Assembly: GCA_947629115.1 (NCBI GenBank)
Contig: CANRCL010000003.1
Span: forward strand, 1 to 29,964
Direction: 5' to 3'
From: an uncultured Bacilli bacterium
GTDB lineage: Bacteria > Bacillota_I > Bacilli_A > RF39 > UBA660
DNA length: 29,964 bases
Shown here piece by piece: positions 23,563 through 29,964 of the stretch; the first letter of the stretch is position 1; each line of letters opens with the position of its first letter. The position numbers were made by a program, and so were the translations under genes. A model generated the notes under the pieces. The model made no database searches and was not told the origin of the DNA. It worked only from the letters and a program-made list of their open reading frames with translations.

Positions 23563-24738
23563 ATGAAAAAGAACAATTTAGCGATTATAATTAGTTTAAT
23601 TGTTATTTTAATTAGTGGTATATTATTATTTAACTATAAATCATTTGGTAATCCATCTAATAAAATTCCATCTCAAAATTCTCATAAAGAACCAATTAAT
23701 ATTGAAGAAAAAGAAGAAGATGCTCAAAATATTATTATTGATAATAATAAAGTAAATGTTCCTTTATATAGTGAAAATTTAGAATTACCAATTAATGGCG
23801 CTACGGGATATACATCAATTAAAATGTATTTACTAAATGATAAAGGTGAAGCAATTAGAGAATTAGATGCTGGTACACCATTTACCATTTTAGCAGAAAA
23901 TAATGAATATTTTAAAGTAAGTTTACAAGATAATACAATTGGTTTATTAGAGCATAAATATTGTTTAATTAATTTACCAGATGTTATTCCCTCAATAGTT
24001 TATGATAATACTAATTCTTATCGTTCGATTTTTAAATCTAATGGTGAAGATTTACCGGATATTACTAATATGGCTTTATATAATGCCAAAACTTATAATG
24101 AAAGATTACAAAGACACGAATTTTTAATGCCCGTATTATATGGAATGGCTAAAAAGATATGTCAAGTTCAACAAAATGCTTTAAAAAATGGTGAAAGTTT
24201 AGTTATTTATGAAGCCTTTAGACCTTATGAAGTACAAATGAAAGTATCGGCTTCTTTAGAAACACTAATGAATAGTAATGAAGAAGTTTATAAATTAATA
24301 AATACTGCTCCTTGGAGTAAGGGATGGTTTATTGCTACTACTCTATCTAACCATCAAAGAGGTTTTGCTATCGATACTAGTTTAGTAAAAATTACCAAGT
24401 CTTCAACATATAAAGTTGGTAAATATGAAATATTTAATATTGACGAATATGAAGAATATGATATGCCTACTAAAATGCATGAATTAAGTAGTAAAGCCGC
24501 TACCTTTACTACTCCAGTTAGTAGTTCATCTAAAACTGCTTTTAGAAATGCTAAATATGCCGATACAATGAATGAACCAGCAATTAAACTGCAAAACTAT
24601 TGTATAGATAATGGCTTATCACCATTATCTAGTGAATGGTGGCATTTTAATGATTTAGATTGTAAAGACGCTACTGATAATAATAAAAGTAATGGTAGAT
24701 ATTATATTACTGAATGTTTAAGTAAAATACCAAATTAA
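23563..24738 (+). CDS. secreted M15 (VanX/VanY-type) D,D-peptidase with SH3-like domain
   Basis: 391 aa. Signal/anchor at residues 6-24, an acidic linker, an SH3-like segment (about 80-135, YTSIKMYLLNDKGEAIRELD), then a peptidase M15D domain. Zinc-site motifs are intact: SNHQRGFAID (262-271, HxxGxxxD with His264 and Asp271) and SEWWHF (357-362, catalytic Glu358, ligand His361). YEAFRPYEVQ (216-225) carries the conserved Arg-Pro. The family cleaves D-Ala-D-Ala dipeptide (VanX) or trims stem peptides. An exported form with SH3 points to wall-peptide trimming rather than cytoplasmic vancomycin resistance, and no vanHA ligase is present. Monocistronic, ending in a bidirectional terminator shared with gene B. 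Confidence 0.9.
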   Translation: MKKNNLAIIISLIVILISGILLFNYKSFGNPSNKIPSQNSHKEPINIEEKEEDAQNIIIDNNKVNVPLYSENLELPINGATGYTSIKMYLLNDKGEAIRELDAGTPFTILAENNEYFKVSLQDNTIGLLEHKYCLINLPDVIPSIVYDNTNSYRSIFKSNGEDLPDITNMALYNAKTYNERLQRHEFLMPVLYGMAKKICQVQQNALKNGESLVIYEAFRPYEVQMKVSASLETLMNSNEEVYKLINTAPWSKGWFIATTLSNHQRGFAIDTSLVKITKSSTYKVGKYEIFNIDEYEEYDMPTKMHELSSKAATFTTPVSSSSKTAFRNAKYADTMNEPAIKLQNYCIDNGLSPLSSEWWHFNDLDCKDATDNNKSNGRYYITECLSKIPN

Positions 24739-24767
24739 AAGAGTCCTAAAATTTCTAGAACTCTTTT
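24737..24767 (+). terminator. bidirectional terminator between M15 peptidase and gene B
   Basis: AAAAGAGT/ACTCTTTT outer stem with a CTA/TAG inner stem and one mismatch. T-rich on the + side (TTTTATTTTTTT) and a short T-run on the - side, serving both convergent genes. Confidence 0.85.
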
Positions 24768-24786
24768 ATTTTTTTATATGTTTTTT

Positions 24787-24951
24787 CTAAAATATTGTGT
24801 AAGGTACATCTAATGTCCCCTCGCCAGATAATGATACATCGGACGACAGATAGAAGACTGGACGCACCGCACTCGTAGCATCCAGGTCGCCGTAGTACAC
24901 GTAGCCGCTTGAATGCACAAACCACGCATTATAAGCCCCGTACGAACCGCA
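24787..24951 (-). other. putative DGR variable region of gene B
   Basis: Codons 472-525, locally GC-rich like its counterpart in gene A. The segment between SRYG and AVRPVF (CGSYGAYN, then AWFVHSSGYVYYGDLDATS) has unchanged GGC, GTG, CTG and ACG codons separated by substituted NNC/NNT codons. It is eight codons shorter than in gene A near its upstream end, which simple template copying would not explain. Homology with gene A stops at the TAG stop codon, and no GC hairpin follows. Confidence 0.5.
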
Positions 24952-26364
24952 ACCATAACGCGATATTAACCATTCATAAGATTTTGAACTATCATTTTTG
25001 TTTATATAAATCCAAGCATTTTTAGCGGTTGTATAATTTCCCGGATTTCCATTTGGATATGCATATATATAATCGTGAATGTATTGTAATCCTATATAGG
25101 CGTTTACTGTTTTACTCCAAGTATATGGTTGCTCTGTACAACTATTATTTTCATTTTTTTCACAGTGGGTTGTTGGCTCTCCACCAGTTTCTATTGCGTA
25201 CATTTTATTTCCGTTATACATATCGGCTGAACTATCTGATAAGTCAGTATCTCCATACATCCAATCTTTTTTAACAATATATGGTTTTAATTGCTCGCTT
25301 AATTTACTATAAAATGATGTATCATTGTATGTTTCACTTCCATAATCACTACCAGCATAATCATTTAATTGATGGAATAAATCACTATCTGGCCATTCTG
25401 TATCTGTACTATATGTTGTATGCCATTTCATTGTGCCTGTTAATGCTATTTTTTTAATTACTTTGATTTCTCCATCGTCTGTTATTCCGATTATTCTATA
25501 TAAGTCATTTCCATTTGTACCACAGTCGTCACCTAGACAAATATAATTATTTACATCTCCAGTTCCTTGATAACGATGCATTCCTCCTACCGAAGTGTCT
25601 GTTAAAACATTATCTTTATCATTTGCTTCGGCTATTTCTTTATTAGTAAGTTTTGTTCCTACACTGCATACTAAATTTTCATTAGTTATATTAATATCTA
25701 TATCTTTTCCTGCCAATGCTGTTTGGTCGTCTTTTGTGTTCTTTAATTCTATCGCTGCTGTTATATTTACATTACTATCTCCTACTATGGTATAGTTTAT
25801 TGTTGTTTTATAACCATCATTATTTTTTGTTTCACTTATTATGTGTGCTAAATCTATTTCATTTGGGTCTATACTTGCTTTATTACTTGCTTTATCACTT
25901 TGATACCCTAGATATACTCTTCCATCTCCCTCGGTTATTATATCTTCTTCTAATGACTCTTCTTCTCCACTTTTCTTAACACTCGCTGTTATGGTTAAAT
26001 CACTTGTACAATTTAAATATGCTTCTTCTTCAGTTGTGCTTCCACTTATTCCTGCTGTTGATACTATATGGTCTTTTCTATCTGGTTCAAATCTATTTTC
26101 TTTTGTATCTGTTGCCCAATAACTGGTTCCTATTTTTCCTTGAGCCATATCACTAACTAATAAATCAAGATATAAATTACTTTCTCCAGTTATTGTTGGT
26201 GTTCCATATTTTGCTAGTTGGTCTGTTTCTCCAGTAAAATTTGTTTCTGTTTTTCCTCCACTATTATTTGTTATTGAAAAATAAGCAAAGGCTGAACCTA
26301 TTACCAATAACATTAATGTGGCTAAACCTATCATTGTTAGTACAATTGTCTTTTTCTTTTCCAT
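24787..26364 (-). CDS. surface protein B: paralog of A with SipW/TasA-like signal
   Basis: 525 aa with the same order as gene A: an identical first 48 residues, including the signal/anchor MEKKKTIVLTMIGLATLMLL, then the beta-rich Thr/Asn domain, the MHRYQGTGDVNNYICLGDDC domain and a lectin-like end AVRPVFYLSSDVSLSGEGTL. Most differences from A in the body are scattered substitutions; the 3' end differs in a clustered way. It has extra Cys (THCEKNENNSCTEQ, RYGCGSYG) that A lacks, so disulfides may differ. The AGGAG ribosome site is better than in A, but its poly-G promoter has a 14-bp spacer and is probably weak in this sequence. Probably a reserve or alternate copy of the same display protein. 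Confidence 0.8.
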   Translation of the reverse strand: MEKKKTIVLTMIGLATLMLLVIGSAFAYFSITNNSGGKTETNFTGETDQLAKYGTPTITGESNLYLDLLVSDMAQGKIGTSYWATDTKENRFEPDRKDHIVSTAGISGSTTEEEAYLNCTSDLTITASVKKSGEEESLEEDIITEGDGRVYLGYQSDKASNKASIDPNEIDLAHIISETKNNDGYKTTINYTIVGDSNVNITAAIELKNTKDDQTALAGKDIDINITNENLVCSVGTKLTNKEIAEANDKDNVLTDTSVGGMHRYQGTGDVNNYICLGDDCGTNGNDLYRIIGITDDGEIKVIKKIALTGTMKWHTTYSTDTEWPDSDLFHQLNDYAGSDYGSETYNDTSFYSKLSEQLKPYIVKKDWMYGDTDLSDSSADMYNGNKMYAIETGGEPTTHCEKNENNSCTEQPYTWSKTVNAYIGLQYIHDYIYAYPNGNPGNYTTAKNAWIYINKNDSSKSYEWLISRYGCGSYGAYNAWFVHSSGYVYYGDLDATSAVRPVFYLSSDVSLSGEGTLDVPYTIF

Positions 26365-26391
26365 AATATCTACTCCTTTTCTTTATTATGT

Positions 26392-26484
26392 TCAAGTAAA
26401 CAATATTTATTATATATACGTTTTAAGTATAATATATTTTTTCTTCTATTGATATATTATTTTTACCACTTTATATTTACTTGA
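26392..26484 (-). promoter_or_regulatory. conserved 5' leader of gene B with inverted repeat
   Basis: TCAAGTAAA (26484-26476 on the transcript) and TTTACTTGA (26400-26392), 75 nt apart, as upstream of gene A. Only a handful of bases differ between the two leaders across this interval. Confidence 0.45.
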
Positions 26485-26507
26485 CATTATTTTACTTCCT
26501 ATTTTTA

Positions 26508-26533
26508 ATTATAAAATCCCCCCCGAAAATCAA
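26508..26533 (-). promoter_or_regulatory. poly-G slippage promoter of gene B
   Basis: -35 TTGATT (26533-26528) and -10 TATAAT (26513-26508) as in gene A, but only seven G, giving a 14-bp spacer. Standard spacing is 16-18 bp, so this copy is predicted weak or off, and gain of two or three G would switch it on. Confidence 0.65.
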
Positions 26534-26582
26534 GAGGTTATCTCCAATTTCTTTATTATTTGACATAATTTGACATTAAAAA

Positions 26583-26604
26583 AAGATTATTTTTTTCTAA
26601 TCTT
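26583..26604 (-). terminator. terminator of the rnfC-rnfD-like operon
   Basis: AAGATTA and TAATCTT arms with an 8-nt loop, then seven T on the - strand. The stop codon of the rnfD-like gene lies in the second arm. It separates this operon from the gene B promoter. Confidence 0.75.
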
Positions 26605-27435
26605 CTTTAGTTTTAAATTATTAAATAAACTGGCTATTAAAATACTTATATAAATAGCAATAACTGAATTAAATAAAATAGCAATAATAAAAGTTAAAAG
26701 ACCAATAAATATACCATAGATAACTTGATTAGTTATTTTATAGGGGCTATATTTAGGTAAAGTAGCAATAAATATACTAGCAAATATTAATTCACTATTT
26801 AATATATAAGTACTATTTTTAGTAATAATAAAATATATAAAAGTTAAAAATAAATAAGTAAAATTAATGGCTAGAGGAATATTCTTTTTATAATAAAAAT
26901 TAAAAGTTAAATAATAGAATGCTATTAAACTAAAAATAATACTTGTGGTAGATATTCCTCCTACATTTCTTCCTATTAATAAATCTAAAAAGGTAAAACT
27001 AAAATTAAATTTAGCCTCTAAAGGATTAAGATAAGTAAAATTACTAATTAAAGAATTAACTAATATAATTATTAAATAAATTAAACATACTTTATTAAAT
27101 TTTATAAAACGTTCTAAAAACATTAATATAATATAACTAATTAAAAAAGTAATACTATAAACAATTAAATTAATATTAGGTGGCATTATCATAGCAATTA
27201 AAACAACATATAAGAAATCAAAATTAATAATAATATGATGCGTTTTAATTAAATCTACTAATACTTTTATTAATAAACTAATTATTACTAAATAGATAGG
27301 TTTAAAAACTAAAGGTAAACTAATTAAATTTCTTTGATATACTAAATAACCATTTTTATAAATAGCATAAAAAATAAAAGGTATTAAGATAATTAAATTT
27401 TCCCCAATTAAATTTTTAATACTCTTTTTTAGCAT
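26587..27435 (-). CDS. divergent RnfD/NqrB-like membrane protein, 282 aa
   Basis: About nine to ten membrane spans. RnfD/NqrB family hints are the PPNINLIVYSITFLISYIIL helix pair, FLDLLIGRNVGGISTTSIIF (compare GNxGGSIGETSALALLIGG) and the C-terminal span layout. In Rnf complexes this subunit carries covalent FMN on a Thr in a SGATPL-type motif; the matching place here appears to be TYLNPLEAKF, with Asn for Thr, so the FMN site seems lost. It overlaps the rnfC-like gene by one base (TAATG) and is translationally coupled. No rnfG, E, A or B is nearby. The family call is moderate and mostly rests on the partner gene and the GG-STTS loop. Confidence 0.65.
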   Translation of the reverse strand: MLKKSIKNLIGENLIILIPFIFYAIYKNGYLVYQRNLISLPLVFKPIYLVIISLLIKVLVDLIKTHHIIINFDFLYVVLIAMIMPPNINLIVYSITFLISYIILMFLERFIKFNKVCLIYLIIILVNSLISNFTYLNPLEAKFNFSFTFLDLLIGRNVGGISTTSIIFSLIAFYYLTFNFYYKKNIPLAINFTYLFLTFIYFIITKNSTYILNSELIFASIFIATLPKYSPYKITNQVIYGIFIGLLTFIIAILFNSVIAIYISILIASLFNNLKLKKIRKK

Positions 27436-28565
27436 TATAATTCCCTCTTTACTATTTCTTTTAATTCAATATTAGCAGGACATATATAATTACATAAACC
27501 ACATCCAATACAATTTTTATGATTTAAGTTATTAAAATAACACTTTTTAACATTTATTTTATAAGGACAAATTTTTTGACAAGCCCCACAATTAATACAT
27601 TCTTCTACTAATTTATCTCTTTTTTTATTAATAACAATAGATTCTATTTCTTTAGTTATTACTACATCTTTTAAATTATCTACTTTTATTCCTTTTAAAT
27701 AACCATTAAGATATATTTCATAATCATTAGTGGTGATGGTAATAAATTTTTCAATTAATTCTTCTAAAGATACTCCTAATCTAGTATTAATAACTAAACT
27801 TTTTAATAAAGCATCCCCACTAATAGTAATTAAACTTTCACAAATATCTTTACCCTTTAAAATAACTTCTGATAATTTATATACTTCATTAGTCTTTAAA
27901 AAAATTACCTTATTAATATCTTTGGCTAGATATTCTCCTAAAAATTGAGGATAACTAATTAAATATTTATCTGGTACTAAATTAATTTTAATATTAGGAT
28001 AAGTACCAATAATTGATTTAACATTTTGAATACTTTTAGCATTAGTATTTTTAATAGCAATAGTAGCCTTATTAATATTTAAAATTCTTAATAATTCATT
28101 AATAGTTTCTAATATTTCTTGATAATAATTTTGTAAACAAATAAATTCATTTAAAGAATATATTTCTTCGTCTATACAAGTAATTATTAATTCTTCAGGA
28201 TTTTCTTTACTTATTTTTTGACTAATTTCTTCTAAATTATATTTTACTAATAAATTAATTAATTCTTCTTCTTTATTAATTTTTTTCTTTCTTTTTCTAG
28301 TGGCTCTATTTTCTTTAAAATCATTTTTTATTTTTAAAGAAGCCACCATCTTATTTTGATAAAATAATTTACTACTACCCTCAATAGTACCTGATACACT
28401 AGCAATTTCTTTACCAAAATAAGTATTTTTATAAACATAATCATTTAATTTAAATTGGCTTTTTTCTAAAATAGGAATATATATATATAAAGGAGATAAA
28501 TAGTCAAATATATTATTGGTAATTTTAACATCAGGATTATCTTCTAATTTAACTAAATACCTCAT
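27435..28565 (-). CDS. divergent RnfC-like iron-sulfur protein, 376 aa
   Basis: The C-terminus has two ferredoxin clusters: Cys323/326/329/333 (CINCGACQKICP) and Cys352/355/358/362 (CIGCGLCNYICP), the RnfC pattern. The N-terminal part (YIYIPILEKSQFKLNDYVYK ... SVSGTIEG) matches the barrel domain that opens RnfC. The middle has EELIITCIDEEIYSLNEFIC and INELLRILNINKATIAIKN, which align with the RnfC NADH-binding core, yet the GxGGAGFPT loop and the ECEPY motif of active RnfC are not visible. I infer an electron-transfer protein without the usual NADH/FMN site. Own promoter (28591-28619), coupled to the rnfD-like gene. Confidence 0.75.
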   Translation of the reverse strand: MRYLVKLEDNPDVKITNNIFDYLSPLYIYIPILEKSQFKLNDYVYKNTYFGKEIASVSGTIEGSSKLFYQNKMVASLKIKNDFKENRATRKRKKKINKEEELINLLVKYNLEEISQKISKENPEELIITCIDEEIYSLNEFICLQNYYQEILETINELLRILNINKATIAIKNTNAKSIQNVKSIIGTYPNIKINLVPDKYLISYPQFLGEYLAKDINKVIFLKTNEVYKLSEVILKGKDICESLITISGDALLKSLVINTRLGVSLEELIEKFITITTNDYEIYLNGYLKGIKVDNLKDVVITKEIESIVINKKRDKLVEECINCGACQKICPYKINVKKCYFNNLNHKNCIGCGLCNYICPANIELKEIVKREL

Positions 28566-28590
28566 TTTTTACACCTTTTTTCTATCTAAT

Positions 28591-28619
28591 ATTTTACCAA
28601 AATAGCGCTTTAGTGTAAA
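28591..28619 (-). promoter_or_regulatory. promoter of the rnfC-rnfD-like operon
   Basis: On the - strand, -35 TTTACA (28619-28614), 17-nt spacer, -10 TAAAAT (28596-28591). The ATG with an AAGGTG site is about 26 bp downstream. Confidence 0.75.
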
Positions 28620-28630
28620 TAATTTTCTTA

Positions 28631-28659
28631 TTGTATAATTTATGGACATATTGTATAAT
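28631..28659 (+). promoter_or_regulatory. promoter of the pilB-like gene
   Basis: -35 TTGTAT (28631-28636), 17-nt spacer, -10 TATAAT (28654-28659). It is divergent from the rnfC-like promoter, with the two -35 boxes 11 bp apart. Confidence 0.7.
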
Positions 28660-28701
28660 AATTAATAGGAGAATAAAGAAAAGGTCAGACGGTGATACTA
28701 A

Positions 28702-29964
28702 ATGTTTAGAGAATTTGATTATGACAACAAACCGGTAGTTGATATAGTAAATGATATGATAGTTGATGCCGTAAAAAAAGGAGCATCAGATATCCATTTT
28801 GACCCTACCGAAAATGAATTAAATGTACGAATTAGAATTGATGGTTCCCTACTTGATTATGCTAAAGTACCTGTCACTGTTAAAAAGAATTTAATTACAA
28901 GAATTAAAATTATTTCAGCAATGAATATAACCGAAAGTCGTTTACCACAAGATGGAGCGATTAAAGGTTTAATTGAAGATATGGATGTTGATTTGCGGGT
29001 ATCTAGTTTACCTACTGTTGATGGTGAAAAAGTCGTTATCCGTATTTTAGACTATCGAATGAGTTTAAGTGGTTTAGAATCTTTAGGCCTTACTAAAAAG
29101 AATTTTGATAAAATAAATGAACTTATTAAAAAACCAAATGGTATTATTTTAACTACTGGTGCTACTGGTAGTGGTAAATCAACTACGGTTTATGCTATGC
29201 TTCAAGTTTTAAATACTACTGATAGAAATATTATTACTGTTGAAGACCCAGTCGAAATGAAAATTCAAGGAATTAACCAAGTTCAAGTTATGAGTGAAAT
29301 TGGTTTAACTTTTGGTAATACTTTAAGAAGTATTTTAAGACAAGACCCCGATATTATAATGATTGGAGAAATTCGTGATGATGAAACGGCACGTATTGCG
29401 GTAAGAGCGGCTATTACTGGACATTTAGTTTTATCTACTATCCACACTAATAACTCCTTAAATACTATTGAAAGATTACTTGATATGGATGTTGAAAGAT
29501 ATTTACTTGGAAGTGCCCTATCAGGAATTATTTCCCAAAGACTTGTTAAAAGATTATGTCCTAAATGTCGTTCTTCAAGAGCCACTAATGATTATGAAAA
29601 GAATTTATTTAAAAAAGTTTTGGGAATGGATGTTAATCAAATATATACTCCTGTTGGTTGTAATGAATGTATAAATGGTTATAAAGGCCGAATTGCTATT
29701 CATGAAATATTGGAAATTAATCAAGAAATAAGAGATGCTATTGTAAACAATACAAGAAAAGAAGAATTAAGACGGGAAGTTTATCGCTCTGATGTTAATA
29801 CTCTACTTAAAGATGGATTAATTAAAGTTATGGAGGGATTTACCTCTATTGATGAAATATTAAGAGTTATTGATGTTAATGATGACTTTGGTGCTGAAGA
29901 TGAAGAATTAAAAGACGCTATTATTGGTAAAACTAGCAAAAAGAAAACTAATCCATTTGCTAAA
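28702..29964 (+). CDS. pilB: type IV pilus assembly / competence ATPase PilB (3' end beyond window)
   Basis: 421 codons present, open at the right edge. A hexameric ATPase that drives pilin polymerisation. Motifs: an N-terminal ASDIHFDPTENELNVRIRID block, Walker A GATGSGKST (residues 153-161), Asp box ITVEDPVE, Walker B RQDPDIIMIGEIRD, His box STIHTNNS, and a zinc tetracysteine (CPKCR ... CNEC). The protein starts close to the ATPase core, without the MshEN domain of Gram-negative PilB, so it is ComGA-like in layout, though the C-terminal extension rich in Asp/Glu is longer. An in-frame TAA directly precedes the ATG (28702), and GGTGAT is the likely ribosome site. With comEA and comEC it suggests DNA uptake. 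Confidence 0.93.
   Translation, partial: MFREFDYDNKPVVDIVNDMIVDAVKKGASDIHFDPTENELNVRIRIDGSLLDYAKVPVTVKKNLITRIKIISAMNITESRLPQDGAIKGLIEDMDVDLRVSSLPTVDGEKVVIRILDYRMSLSGLESLGLTKKNFDKINELIKKPNGIILTTGATGSGKSTTVYAMLQVLNTTDRNIITVEDPVEMKIQGINQVQVMSEIGLTFGNTLRSILRQDPDIIMIGEIRDDETARIAVRAAITGHLVLSTIHTNNSLNTIERLLDMDVERYLLGSALSGIISQRLVKRLCPKCRSSRATNDYEKNLFKKVLGMDVNQIYTPVGCNECINGYKGRIAIHEILEINQEIRDAIVNNTRKEELRREVYRSDVNTLLKDGLIKVMEGFTSIDEILRVIDVNDDFGAEDEELKDAIIGKTSKKKTNPFAK

Noticed and set aside
23563..24738. Vancomycin resistance gene.
   Set aside because: The zinc motifs are those of M15D, but there is no vanH/vanA-type partner, and the protein carries a signal/anchor and SH3-like domain, which fits wall metabolism better.
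29283..29585. 100-codon open frame on the - strand inside the pilB-like gene.
   Set aside because: It is fully antisense to the conserved ATPase core, which is clearly coding on the + strand.
1..29964. A reverse transcriptase, DGR template repeat, transposase, integrase or tRNA gene within the window.
   Set aside because: I looked for these because of the variable 3' ends and found none; the conserved tail of the variable region occurs only in genes A and B.

Overview
The window is very AT-rich, uses the standard bacterial code and has the gene content of a cell-walled, low-GC Gram-positive (Bacillota/Bacilli). Several neighbourhoods match Bacillus order: comN next to a spoVB-type flippase, rel-dtd, hisS behind a T-box, and comEA-comEC-holA. 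I infer an uncultured gut-type Bacilli lineage close to the Mollicutes branch (RF39-like); no marker gene in the window proves this. All 23 genes whose 3' end lies in the window stop with TAA or TAG, never TGA.

Layout. 1-413: start of hisS with its T-box leader and promoter. 417-5099: two lineage-specific genes, a helical 312-aa protein and a 1223-aa protein built of about ten repeats that resemble sigma-70 region 4. 5157-8065: the comN-rel-dtd operon, in which the ppGpp hydrolase motif of Rel is destroyed. 8074-9372: SpoVB-like flippase, alone on the + strand. 9382-11490: mnmA and holA. 11546-12235: a single hypothetical gene between two similar direct repeats, inserted where comEC and holA are normally adjacent. 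12284-16302: comEC, comEA and ftsW. 16424-16621: a YjcZ-like small membrane protein.

16722-26604 is the accessory core. Two paralogous secreted proteins (A, 16767-18362; B, 24787-26364) flank a cell-envelope operon on the - strand (transglutaminase-like protein, MBOAT acyltransferase, SGNH-like protein, lipoprotein) and two + strand genes (a small hypothetical and a VanX/VanY-type M15 peptidase). Each paralog has a near-identical upstream region in which a poly-G tract lies between the -35 and -10 boxes (9 G in A, 7 G in B). Each also has a GC-rich C-terminal segment where A and B differ mostly at NNC/NNT codons, as expected of a diversity-generating retroelement (DGR) target. Gene A, but not B, has a strong GC hairpin with a tetraloop 16 nt after its stop codon. 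No reverse transcriptase or template repeat is in the window, so a DGR would have to act from elsewhere.

26587-29964: a two-gene rnfD/rnfC-like pair lacking the other Rnf subunits and several cofactor motifs, then the start of a pilB-type ATPase gene that runs off the right edge. With comEA and comEC, pilB suggests type IV pilus-based DNA uptake. The most interesting proposal is a surface-protein family with two layers of variation: on/off switching by promoter slippage and sequence diversification of a lectin-like tip.
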